Of a DNA stretch of 17,201 nt, positions 1-7,537 are shown in pieces. The notes under the pieces were generated by a model that saw only the letters and a list, made by a program, of their open reading frames with translations, had not been told where the DNA came from and searched no databases. The position numbers were made by a program, and so were the translations under genes. Numbering within the stretch: the stretch's first letter is position 1; each line of letters opens with the position of its first letter. The DNA is from JTS-RE9 sp964649195 (GTDB lineage: Bacteria; Planctomycetota; Phycisphaerae; Phycisphaerales; Phycisphaeraceae), in NCBI GenBank assembly GCA_964649195.1, contig CAZYPK010000117.1:1-17201 (forward strand), written 5' to 3'.

Positions 1-76
1 TGGGAGCAGGCGGGTGAAGAAAACCATGACATCAGGAAAGCAGGAAAACAGGAAACGGGATGGGAGCAGGCGGGTG
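1..76. repeat. 16-bp direct repeat pair, 60-bp spacing
   Basis: TGGGAGCAGGCGGGTG occurs at 1-16 and again exactly 60 bases later at 61-76. Between the copies lies a purine-rich stretch made of CAGGAAA-like units (about 36-58). The reading frames through this stretch are compositionally biased and match no family I recognise, so I treat it as intergenic repeat DNA. Confidence 0.7.
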
Positions 77-265
77 GCTGGGGCTGAGTCCGCGAAGCCC
101 CGGCCCAGGCGCACGAAGCAAGGTGAAGCAACTGATGGCTGGTGGTCCCTTGACCGGGGCTTCGCAGAGCCTCAGCCCCAGCCACCCCAAACTTCTCAAA
201 CTCCGTCCGGGGCTTCGCGGACTCAGCCTCAGCCACCCGACGCAGAACTTCAGCCCCAGCCACCC
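72..265. repeat. Cluster of a ~34-bp GC-rich hairpin repeat (four copies)
   Basis: The unit reads approximately CCGGGGCTTCGCGGACTCAG followed by CCCCAGCCACCC. Copies lie at 154-187 and 207-238 (forward), 72-105 (inverted) and 248-265 (3' part only). Each full copy can fold through GGGGCT pairing with AGCCCC (weaker in the 207-238 copy, which reads AGCCTC). Open frames across these copies give repetitive GWLGL/SPG-rich peptides, which is a product of the repeat and not evidence of a gene. A fifth copy sits inside the coding region at 973-1012. Confidence 0.75.
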
Positions 266-274
266 GGCGAAACG

Positions 275-388
275 CACCTGTTGCGTACAGCCTCGAACAT
301 GTTCCGGTCGTTTTCGCGTCCCATGATCCTCCGCATGATGGACACGCCATCTTGCCGTTCATCTCCGCGACGTGTTACGTCGCGGCTC
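275..388 (-). repeat. 114-bp dispersed repeat, copy 1 (solo)
   Basis: This segment is repeated at 13968-14082, with about 8 differences over 115 aligned positions by eye. It ends in a perfect 9-bp-stem hairpin, CCGCGACGT-GTT-ACGTCGCGG, at 365-385. That end lies just past the 3' end of a minus-strand gene (stop at 394), the same placement as copy 2. This copy lacks the inverted hairpin arm found on the far side of copy 2, so it looks like half of the larger element. Confidence 0.8.
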
Positions 389-393
389 GCGTT

Positions 394-1632
394 TCAGGAC
401 TGGCGCATTTTTCGTCGCAGCGTCACGATGGCGGCGATGATGCAGGTCGCCAGCAGCAGATAAGCCATCGCTGCACGAGGCCGGCCATCGTGAACGGGGT
501 CGAGGGCGGCGGCGGCGGCGCGGGTGATCGTGAGGCCCCCGGTGCCCCCGGTGCCCCCGGTGCGCGGCGGCGCAGCGCCATCCGGTTGAACGAGTGAACG
601 CACCAGGGCGTCGAGGGTGAGCACCGCCTGATCGCGGTGGCGCGATTCGTAGGCGAATTCGGTCGAACCCTCTTCATTTGACGAAAGCGTGAGATGCTCG
701 CGGATCGCCTGCCGCATGGTTTCCACGGAGGAAAACGGTCGCAGGCCGCGCTGCTGGAGCGTGGTCATGCTCCGCTGGAGTGTGGCATCGGTAAGCCAGG
801 TTGCATGATCGGCATTGGAGGCTGTTGGATCGATGGAAAGTCCCTTGACGGTGGCGTCGGCGCGATAGATCGGATCGATGGTGAGCCAGGCGAGGGCGAT
901 GCAGAGGCTGACGATTGCTGCCAGGGCGAGGGCTGCGAGGCTGATGGTGCGAACCATGCGGAATGTTGCCACCGGGCCGGGGCTTGCGCAAAGCCTCCAG
1001 CCCCAGCCACCCTCCGGCTCCTCCGGCTCTTTCGGCTCATGTACCGATTGTTCGTTCATCGCTGCGCGATCGGCTTCGAGTTGTTGTCTGGCGGCATCGA
1101 GTTCGTGGCGGACCTCTTCGAGCTTCCGCCGTTCGTGGTTGAGGGTTGCCAGGCCTTGTTCGAGTTGCGATTCCTGTTCGCGCAACCGCAAGGTGGCGGC
1201 GCGGAAGGATTTCATTTTCAACTGAAGCGTCCGGCTTTCGTGTTGGAGCAGCAATTCCTCCTGCGCCGCCGCCTTGGCCCGGGTGTGCAGCGCCAGTTCT
1301 TCGAGGTGGAGGGCTTGTTCAAGGTCTCGAAAATCCTGAAGGCGGACTTCGAGCGCGGCTGATGCGGAAGCCTTGGCGGGAGCGGCGGCGGGGGGTTGGG
1401 CGGCATCGGGCGAGGCATCGCTTTTTCGTTTGCGGATGCCTGTCATCTGGCGTTTTTCCACGCCGGCCAGTCGCTTTTGCAGTTCCTGGATGATTCTGGC
1501 GAGGTCGCCGGTGGTGGTGGGAACCGGGGGAACCGGGGGGGCCGGGGGAGCCGGAGGGGCCGGGGGAATCCGGGGGGGCGGTTGGGTGGGTTTGGGGATG
1601 GGTTTGGCTTCAGCCACGTCAACTTCCCTCAC
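394..1632 (-). CDS. Coiled-coil membrane protein with Wzz-like topology (hypothetical)
   Basis: No close family is recognised. The 412-residue protein has a Pro/Ala-rich N-terminus (about 11-40), a short helix (43-63), a low-complexity linker, a long Glu/Gln/Leu-rich coiled coil (about 95-195), a Pro/Glu linker, a membrane helix (229-251), an outer domain (252-386) and a second membrane helix (387-404) ending in basic residues. Two helices around an outer domain that contains 'YRADATVKGL', a '..LQRSMTTLQQRGL' stretch and 'ESRHRDQAVLTLDALVRSLV' resemble polysaccharide chain-length determinant (Wzz) proteins; this is an inference from pattern. Residues 208-220 are encoded by a dispersed repeat inserted in frame. 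A GGT/TGG-type 9-bp repeat near 538-562 gives the TGGTGG run. The start is GTG at 1632; GTG at 1617 has a better Shine-Dalgarno (GAGGGAAG) and would remove five residues. It is transcribed away from the ATPase gene. Confidence 0.7.
   Translation of the reverse strand: MREVDVAEAKPIPKPTQPPPRIPPAPPAPPAPPVPPVPTTTGDLARIIQELQKRLAGVEKRQMTGIRKRKSDASPDAAQPPAAAPAKASASAALEVRLQDFRDLEQALHLEELALHTRAKAAAQEELLLQHESRTLQLKMKSFRAATLRLREQESQLEQGLATLNHERRKLEEVRHELDAARQQLEADRAAMNEQSVHEPKEPEEPEGGWGWRLCASPGPVATFRMVRTISLAALALAAIVSLCIALAWLTIDPIYRADATVKGLSIDPTASNADHATWLTDATLQRSMTTLQQRGLRPFSSVETMRQAIREHLTLSSNEEGSTEFAYESRHRDQAVLTLDALVRSLVQPDGAAPPRTGGTGGTGGLTITRAAAAALDPVHDGRPRAAMAYLLLATCIIAAIVTLRRKMRQS
973..1012. repeat. 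34-bp repeat family member inside a coding sequence
   Basis: The bases at 977-1012 (CCGGGGCTTGCGCAAAGCCT then CCAGCCCCAGCCACCC) match the intergenic repeat at 72-265. The copy is read in frame by the minus-strand gene as residues 208-220 (GGWGWRLCASPGP), in the linker between the coiled coil and the first membrane helix. GGGGCT/AGCCCC can still pair, and an inner GGCTT-GCGCA-AAGCC hairpin is also possible. Confidence 0.75.
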
Positions 1633-1667
1633 CAGTTCGGAGCCATGAGACGAGCCTGTTGGGACTT

Positions 1668-1739
1668 CTGAATAACCCCCGATGTACCGTGAACCAAGGA
1701 TCGCGAAGCCGCAAGCGGCTTGGACGTGAGGTTATTCAG
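1668..1739. repeat. Nested inverted repeat in the divergent gap
   Basis: CTGAATAACC at 1668-1677 is perfectly inverted as GGTTATTCAG at 1730-1739. Inside lies a second palindrome, AAGCCGCAAGCGGCTT, at 1706-1721. The whole is 72 bp and could be a miniature mobile element, a regulatory hairpin or a terminator. It lies between the divergent starts at 1632 (-) and 1918 (+). The remaining gap to 1917 shows no clear promoter or other structure. Confidence 0.6.
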
Positions 1740-1917
1740 TATCCCCTGTTGATTGTATCGCAAAGAGAAGGGCGTCACCGCTTGCCAAAACCGTTGCGGG
1801 CGAGGATAGTGCTGAGCCCTTGCGGGTGAACCGTCGGTTCGGATCGGTCGTATGGGAAACGTCGTGATTCTCTCACGCTCTTTGGATTCGCCGGGGCTTC
1901 GTTTGAGGAATGTGTGT

Positions 1918-3966
1918 ATGGCCCACGATCATGTGAAGCACGACCTGCAACTCGAGAGCGAGACCGGTCGCCTGAGCATTCAGATCATCGCCACGCTGCT
2001 GGGCGGCGTGCTGCTGGTCTGTTCCATTCTGGCGCGGCTGGTTTTCGCCGACGACTTCCATGCCACCTTTCTCGCCATGATCTCGGCTGTGCTGCTGGGG
2101 GCGCCGCTGGTCTGGGTCGCGCTGAAGGATCTGGCCAACGGTCATGCCCACATGAATGAACTGGTCGCCCTTGCCGTGATGGCCGCCTTTGCGAAAGGGG
2201 CGGTCGGGCAGTCGGATTCGTTCTTCAATGATTATCAGGAGGCGGCGCTGATCGCCTTCCTCATGATCATCTCCGTGCTGATCGAATCGCGCACCGCACT
2301 GGGGGCGCAAGCCAGCATTGAATCACTCATCCGCATCACGCCGACCCGGGCGCAGCTCGTCACCAGGGATGACGAGATGGAGGTCGATGCGGCTCAGCTC
2401 AAGCCCGGCGACGTGGTGCGCGTTCGTCCCGGCGACAACATCCCCGCCGACGGCAAAGTGGTGCGCGGCGTCTCCACCGTCAATCAGGCCAACATCACCG
2501 GCGAGTCGCTTCCCGTTGACAAGAATCTGAATGATGAAGTGTTCGGCGGAACGATCAACATCACCGGCGCGATGGATATTCAGGTCACCACGGCCGGCAG
2601 GGATACGACGCTTGGCCGCGTGAAGGACCTGATCATGCAGGCCGAGCGCACCCGCATCCCGATCATGCGGATGATCGATCGTTATGCTTCGTGGTACACG
2701 CCGACGGTGCTGATGCTCGTCGGCATCGTGCTCTTTTTCACGCTTGGCGATGAGGACTCGGATCCATGGGGCCGCGCCATCGCCATGCTTGTGGTGGCTT
2801 GTCCTTGTGCCCTGGTTCTTGCGACGCCCACCGCGATGGTTGCGGGGCTTTCGTCGGCGGCGCGGCTGGGCGTGCTGGTCAAGAGCGTGGTCGATCTCGA
2901 GGCGGCCCGCAATCTCACCGCCATGGTCTTCGACAAGACCGGCACCCTCACCACCGGCCAGCTCGAAGTCACCCGGCTCAGCCCGGCGCCGGGGATCGAG
3001 GCGGCGGAACTGCTGCGAAACGCGGCATCGGTCGAACAGAACAGTCGCCATCCGGTGGCCCGCGCCATTACGGATGTGGCTCGCAAGGCACGCCTGGTTC
3101 TGCCCGAATGCCTGGGCTTTGAAGAAGTCGCCGGCCGCGGCGTCAGCGGCGGCATCGAGCATCGGCGGGTCCATGTCGGCCGAGGCAACTGGCTCACCGA
3201 TCCGGCCACGACCAGCCTCGACACCGATGCGGTCGATTACATCAACGCGGCGCAGGCCGGCCCGGAAGCCGAAGGTTTGAGCCTGCTCTTTGTCGTGCGT
3301 GAAGGCAAGGTGCTCGGCTGGATCGGTCTGGCGGACAACACGCGCCCCGAGGCGGCTTCATCGATCGATCAGCTTCGCGAAGAAGGCATCAAGCGGCTCA
3401 TCATCGTCACGGGTGATCGGCAGTCGGTCGCCAAGCGTGTCGCGGCGCAGATGCATACCGATTACAAGGCCGAGGTCCTGCCACACCAGAAGCTGGAGAT
3501 GGTGGATGAGCTCAAGGCCCAGGGCCATCGCGTGGCGGTGATCGGCGACGGTGTGAATGATGCTCCCGCACTGGCCGCGGGGGACATCTCCATTGCCATG
3601 GGCGCCGCCGGTTCGGATGTCGCGATTCACTCCGCCTCGATCGCCCTGATGAACAACAACCTCAACCGCATCCCGTTTCTTATCCGGCTTTCAAAGGCGA
3701 CCAGTCGTGTCATTCGGCAGAACCTGTGCATCGGCATCGGCTTCATCGTGATCGGCATGGCGGCGGCGGCGATGGGTGTTTTCGGGGCCATCTTCGCCGC
3801 GTTCGTTCATGTGGGCAGCGGCCTGGTCGTCATCTTCAACTCGGCCCGCCTCGTCCGCACCGGTGAGGAAATTGAAATCGCCGAGGCGGCGGCGCTGGAG
3901 AAGGTCAAGGCCGGCGCCAGGCCTGTGAGTGAGGATGTGCCCAGGGGCGCGGTGGCGACAGGGTAG
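1918..3966 (+). CDS. P1B-type heavy-metal translocating ATPase
   Basis: This is an ATP-driven efflux pump for a transition-metal ion in the cytoplasmic membrane. From the ATG at 1918 it has 682 residues: four N-terminal membrane helices, the actuator loop with TGES (from T194), helices 5 and 6 with the metal-binding CPC motif (C295-C297), the phosphorylation motif DKTGTLT (D339), the P1B-specific His-Pro pair (H378-P379), the hinge GDGVNDAPA (from G543) and two final helices. There is no N-terminal CxxC metal-binding domain. The last helix carries 'HVGSGLVVIFNSARL', closer in pattern to Zn/Cd/Co-type pumps (D/H-x-G..NS.RL) than to copper pumps, so the metal is uncertain. The frame is open from an ATG at 1852, but 1918 has GAGGA 8 bases upstream and is preferred. 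No metal-responsive regulator gene is adjacent. Confidence 0.95.
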   Translation: MAHDHVKHDLQLESETGRLSIQIIATLLGGVLLVCSILARLVFADDFHATFLAMISAVLLGAPLVWVALKDLANGHAHMNELVALAVMAAFAKGAVGQSDSFFNDYQEAALIAFLMIISVLIESRTALGAQASIESLIRITPTRAQLVTRDDEMEVDAAQLKPGDVVRVRPGDNIPADGKVVRGVSTVNQANITGESLPVDKNLNDEVFGGTINITGAMDIQVTTAGRDTTLGRVKDLIMQAERTRIPIMRMIDRYASWYTPTVLMLVGIVLFFTLGDEDSDPWGRAIAMLVVACPCALVLATPTAMVAGLSSAARLGVLVKSVVDLEAARNLTAMVFDKTGTLTTGQLEVTRLSPAPGIEAAELLRNAASVEQNSRHPVARAITDVARKARLVLPECLGFEEVAGRGVSGGIEHRRVHVGRGNWLTDPATTSLDTDAVDYINAAQAGPEAEGLSLLFVVREGKVLGWIGLADNTRPEAASSIDQLREEGIKRLIIVTGDRQSVAKRVAAQMHTDYKAEVLPHQKLEMVDELKAQGHRVAVIGDGVNDAPALAAGDISIAMGAAGSDVAIHSASIALMNNNLNRIPFLIRLSKATSRVIRQNLCIGIGFIVIGMAAAAMGVFGAIFAAFVHVGSGLVVIFNSARLVRTGEEIEIAEAAALEKVKAGARPVSEDVPRGAVATG

Positions 3967-3971
3967 AAGAA

Positions 3972-4102
3972 GGGGACAGGAAACAGGGGGCAGGACACAG
4001 GAACGGAAAATGGAAATGCGGATCGAAAGCGCAGGCGATCGCGAATTTTGTTGCAGTCTCCGGCTTTTGTCTCTTGTCTCCTGTTCCCTGTCTCCTCTGA
4101 CT
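3972..4102. repeat. Inverted pair of heptanucleotide arrays between convergent genes; possible bidirectional terminator
   Basis: Left array 3972-3999 reads GGGGACA GGAAACA GGGGGCA, then GGACACA. Right array 4068-4095 reads TGTCTCT, TGTCTCC, TGTTCCC, TGTCTCC. The right array, reverse-complemented, matches the left at 22 of 28 positions, so a long imperfect stem is possible between the two stop codons. The ~70 bases between the arms show nothing else. A terminator role is inferred only from position. Confidence 0.6.
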
Positions 4103-5112
4103 CACCCCACCTCGCGGGTCTGGAAGAGGGCGACGGCCAGGCTCAACAGGGCGAGGATGAAGAGCAGGGTGTAGAGGGTGACCGAAAGAACATACGTGCT
4201 GGAAACGGTCAGGCCGGTGGACAGGTCATCGGCGACCCAGAGGAAGTTCAAGTCGGGCGTGATGTGATAAAGCAGATTCACCAATATCTGGAATGCTCGC
4301 TCAACGATGCCGTCGGCAGGTCCGCTCACTGCTGCGCGCCAGGCGCCGACCTGCGACATGAGCACGCCCGCCGCCAGCGTGATGAGGATCGTCATCACCT
4401 GCCCCAGCCGCGTCGAAGCGAGAATCGCAATGGCGCAGTAGATGAGCAGCGCCTCGTAAAGCAGCAGCACGCCCAGCAGCGCCGGCCCCAGCAGGCTCTT
4501 CTCCTTGAAGAACTCGGCGGTGATCGGTTGCAGTTCCCAGTGCTTGTCCACGACCATCACCAGCAGCGCCGCCGCGGTCATCAGCGCCGCCAGCGAACAG
4601 ACGAAGGTCGAAACGAAGGGTCGGCGGTACAGATAGTTCACCAGCAGCGAGCCGAGCAGGGCGAGCTTGAACGCGGCGATGCCGAACACCAGGGCGGGGC
4701 CATCGAATTCATGCGAGGCGGTCTGCATCACGCCATGACGCAGGCACAGCAGCAGGATCATGACCATCGGCCAGATGGCCAGCGTCATCGCCCCGGCTGC
4801 GCCGAAGTATTTGCCGAGGATCACCAGCGGCCTGGGCACCGGCTTGCTGACCACGGTGAGCACGGTCTTGTTCTCGATCTCCAGCGTGAGCACGCCGGTG
4901 GCGGTGAACCCCGCCATGAAGAGACCGGCGACCAGCAGCGTGCTCAGCCCGATCTGGATGAACATGAGATTATCATCGTCGAGCGTGTTGGCGGCGCCGG
5001 CCGTCGAAAGCACCAGCAGCAGGGCGGCGGCGCAGATGAGCACCACCATGATCGGCTGCCGAATGCTCTCGACAAAGGCGTTGCGGAGGATCGCGAGGAA
5101 TTGGGTCAGCAT
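4102..5112 (-). CDS. ABC-2 family transporter permease
   Basis: This 336-residue polytopic protein has roughly eight hydrophobic helices (about 21-39, 56-76, 104-124, 140-160, 166-188, 208-232, 238-253, 307-330) and a short polar tail 'QTREVG'. It has no ATPase domain. Residues 89-104, 'SKPVPRPLVILGKYFG', closely parallel 'SKPVGRFQYLLGKWLG' in the permease encoded at 11742-13727, so the two are probably homologous and may work with the same ATPase (10048-11745). It is transcribed divergently from the SPFH operon and shares a 198-bp gap with it. The substrate is not evident. The start ATG at 5112 has no obvious Shine-Dalgarno but gives the expected N-terminus ahead of the first helix. Confidence 0.85.
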   Translation of the reverse strand: MLTQFLAILRNAFVESIRQPIMVVLICAAALLLVLSTAGAANTLDDDNLMFIQIGLSTLLVAGLFMAGFTATGVLTLEIENKTVLTVVSKPVPRPLVILGKYFGAAGAMTLAIWPMVMILLLCLRHGVMQTASHEFDGPALVFGIAAFKLALLGSLLVNYLYRRPFVSTFVCSLAALMTAAALLVMVVDKHWELQPITAEFFKEKSLLGPALLGVLLLYEALLIYCAIAILASTRLGQVMTILITLAAGVLMSQVGAWRAAVSGPADGIVERAFQILVNLLYHITPDLNFLWVADDLSTGLTVSSTYVLSVTLYTLLFILALLSLAVALFQTREVG

Positions 5113-5120
5113 GGAAAAAT

Positions 5121-5276
5121 AGTTCCGAGTTCCGAGTTCAAAGTTCCGAGTTCAAAGTTCAAAGTTGAAAAGCAAGAGAAGAGGATCCTCGTCCCATGTT
5201 CAAGCGGTCTTCCAACTCAGAACTCAGAACTCAGAACTCAGAACTTTGAACTCAGAACTTTGAACCCGGAACTTAT
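5121..5276. repeat. Two inverted heptanucleotide arrays in the divergent promoter gap
   Basis: Left array 5121-5169 consists of seven units: AGTTCCG, AGTTCCG, AGTTCAA, AGTTCCG, AGTTCAA, AGTTCAA, AGTTGAA. Right array 5214-5276 has eight units plus a degenerate one on the opposite strand: AACTCAG four times, then AACTTTG, AACTCAG, AACTTTG, AACCCGG, AACTTAT. The arrays face each other across 44 bases and fill most of the gap between the permease start (5112) and the HflK-like start (5311), so any promoters must overlap or lie within them. No clear -35/-10 pair is visible. Confidence 0.9.
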
Positions 5277-5310
5277 GTTTCGTTTCGCAGCTTATTCGAC
5301 CGTCGCCTGA

Positions 5311-7488
5311 ATGACAACGAGTGTATCCATGGCACATGATCAGCAAACTTACCGCCGCGGGGCCGCCGCCTGCCTGCTCGGGTTCGCCGTGCAACTGGCG
5401 CTGGCGATGGCGATGCTCCTGGCCGGCTTCTGGATGGACAACACCCGGTGGCCCCAGGGCACCGTGTCACTGTACGCACTGACGTGGTACCTGTTCGCCG
5501 CTTTGCCCATCTGGGTGATCCTCATGATCACCTTCAACGAGCAGCGGCGCGAGCGCATCGAAACGCTCGAGGCCCAGGCCCTGTCCAAGTCCGATGCCGC
5601 CGCCGCCAAGCTGTTTGACGACCATGCCGACGACCTGGCCCTGGCGCGCAAGCGGCTGGCCAACGTCTTCAAATGGGGCGTGCCGGTGCTCGCCTCGGCC
5701 GTCGCGGGGTTCCTCATCATCGTGGGCGCGGTTCTCACGCTCAAAGCCTACGGTCGCCTGCAATCGGACGGCATCAAGCCGATGCCTGCCGATGTGAACA
5801 CCTCGGTGCTCATGGTGCTGACGGCGGCGGTGGCCTTCATCGCCTTCACCGTCGCCCGTTATCTTGCCGGGATGACCAAGGTGAAGGAATGGCAACTGCT
5901 GCGAGGCGGCGCGGGCCATCTCATGGGCGGCGCCCTGATCGCCATCCTGCTGCTGGCCGCCTCCGTGCTCGCCCATCTGGGCAGCCTCACCCTCTTTGCC
6001 GCCATGTCGGTGGTCATCCCCGCGATCATGGTGTTGCTGGGCGTCGAGATCGTCATCGCTTTTCTGCTGGGCTTCTACCGTCCACGCAAGCCCGGCGAAG
6101 CGGTCCGCACCCCCTTTGATTCCCGTCTGCTGGGCTGGCTCATCAGCCCCGAGTCGCTGGGCAGGATCGTCAGCGAAACGATCAACTACCAGTTCGGGTT
6201 CGAAGTCTCCCGCAGTTGGTTCTATCAACTGCTTTCGCGCTCCGTCACCTGGATGATCGTCTTCGGCGTCGTGACGCTGCTGCTGATGAGCTGCCTCGTC
6301 ATCGTGCATCCCGAGGAGCAGGCGATCATCACCCGCTTTGGCCGAATCGTCGGCGAGGGTGATGACGCGGTGAAAGGACCGGGGCTTCACTTCAAGCTCC
6401 CCTGGCCCATCAGCACCAGGAAAAGTTATCCCACCGGCCGCATCCAGGAGATTTTCGTCGGCTCCGTCAAGACGAAGCTCAAGCACACCGATTCGCTGCT
6501 CTGGACCACGCCGCACGGACCGGAAAAGGAGGAATGGCTGATCACCGCGCCCAGTCCGGCGCCCGAAGGCGGCGCTTCAGGGAGGATGGATCGCGGCAGG
6601 GAAACGGCCGACGGCAAAAAGGCGGAGGAGGAGAATCGCGGGCTCGAACTGGCCGGCGCCGAGATCGTGGTGCAGTACCGCATTGCCAACCTGCTCGATT
6701 ACGTCAAGTCCGCCGGCGATCCGATGGGCGTGCTGGCCACCCTCGTCGAGCGCGAGGTGAACCGCTACTTCGTCAGCCACGATCTGGACATGCTCATCGC
6801 CCGCGGCCGGGTCGAAGCCGCCGCCCAGCTTGAGAAGCGCATTCAAGCCGAGGCGGACAGGCACAAGCTGGGCGTGAAGATCGCCTACGTCGGCCTCAAG
6901 AGCATTCATCCTCCGCAGGATGGCGAGGTCGCCCTGAAATTCCTGGAACAGATCGGCGCCCTTCAGGAAAGCGAAAGCCTGATCGAAAAGGCCAAGCAGG
7001 AAGCGACGGAAACCTACGCCGGCGTGGCCGGCACGATGGAAAAGGCGCTGCTCATCGGGGCCCTGATCCATGAAGCCAACGCCCTCAACGGCGAGATCGA
7101 AACGCTTCACCGCGACCCGGCGGCCACGCCCGAAAAGATCGCCGACCTGGCGAAGAAGCGGGCCGACAAGGAGATTCAGATCATCGCCGCCATCGCCGAC
7201 TCTCCCGGCGAAGCCGCCGAGCGGATTTATGCCGCCCGGGCCGACCGTTGGGAGCGGGTCAATTCCGAACGAGGCAAGACGCTCAAGTTCCTGGCCGAGA
7301 TGGCGGCTTATCAGAACGCCAGGCGGTATTACGCCACCAAGCTTTACCTGGATGTGCTCGTGACCGGCATGAGCGACCGCCGCAAATACATCATCACCGC
7401 AAAGCAGACCGCCCCATTGATGCTGGAGATCGACCTGACGGACGAAAACGACGTCCTCTCAGGCATCCTCGGCGGACAGGATCGCTGA
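5311..7488 (+). CDS. SPFH/HflK-like protein fused to an N-terminal polytopic membrane domain
   Basis: SPFH proteins (prohibitin, stomatin, flotillin, HflK/C) form large membrane-bound rings; HflK/HflC control the FtsH protease. This 725-residue protein has an unusual N-terminal region with about six membrane helices (near 17-40, 52-76, 121-143, 166-188, 203-229, 231-257). A further helix (310-332) leads straight into the SPFH domain at 'HPEEQAIITRFGRIVG' (from H333) and 'GPGLHFKLPWPI'. Residues about 400-450 are a charged, low-complexity insert before 'IVVQYRIANLLDYV'. A long helical, coiled-coil-prone part follows (about 470-690). Canonical HflK is about 400 residues with one helix, so roughly 300 residues are extra. 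It is the first gene of the operon, 49 bp before the HflC-like gene. The start is ATG 5311; ATG 5329 is an alternative, and neither has a clear ribosome site. Confidence 0.88.
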   Translation: MTTSVSMAHDQQTYRRGAAACLLGFAVQLALAMAMLLAGFWMDNTRWPQGTVSLYALTWYLFAALPIWVILMITFNEQRRERIETLEAQALSKSDAAAAKLFDDHADDLALARKRLANVFKWGVPVLASAVAGFLIIVGAVLTLKAYGRLQSDGIKPMPADVNTSVLMVLTAAVAFIAFTVARYLAGMTKVKEWQLLRGGAGHLMGGALIAILLLAASVLAHLGSLTLFAAMSVVIPAIMVLLGVEIVIAFLLGFYRPRKPGEAVRTPFDSRLLGWLISPESLGRIVSETINYQFGFEVSRSWFYQLLSRSVTWMIVFGVVTLLLMSCLVIVHPEEQAIITRFGRIVGEGDDAVKGPGLHFKLPWPISTRKSYPTGRIQEIFVGSVKTKLKHTDSLLWTTPHGPEKEEWLITAPSPAPEGGASGRMDRGRETADGKKAEEENRGLELAGAEIVVQYRIANLLDYVKSAGDPMGVLATLVEREVNRYFVSHDLDMLIARGRVEAAAQLEKRIQAEADRHKLGVKIAYVGLKSIHPPQDGEVALKFLEQIGALQESESLIEKAKQEATETYAGVAGTMEKALLIGALIHEANALNGEIETLHRDPAATPEKIADLAKKRADKEIQIIAAIADSPGEAAERIYAARADRWERVNSERGKTLKFLAEMAAYQNARRYYATKLYLDVLVTGMSDRRKYIITAKQTAPLMLEIDLTDENDVLSGILGGQDR

Positions 7489-7537
7489 TTCCCCGTTCGA
7501 ACAAACAAAGACCACCGTTTCGCGTCCCGGAGCAGTC

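Noticed and set aside
14..463. Open frames on both strands in the first 460 bases
   Set aside because: They translate the repeats at 72-265 and 275-388 into biased peptides, overlap the end of the minus-strand gene and show no family motif.
1889..1901. GCCGGGGCTTCG near the ATPase start as another copy of the 34-bp repeat
   Set aside because: Only about 12 bases match and the rest of the unit is missing; chance in GC-rich DNA is plausible.
4048..5310. Plus-strand frame (420 codons) opposite the ABC permease
   Set aside because: Polar Gln/His/Arg-rich antisense translation of a membrane protein; its end reads through the heptamer arrays.
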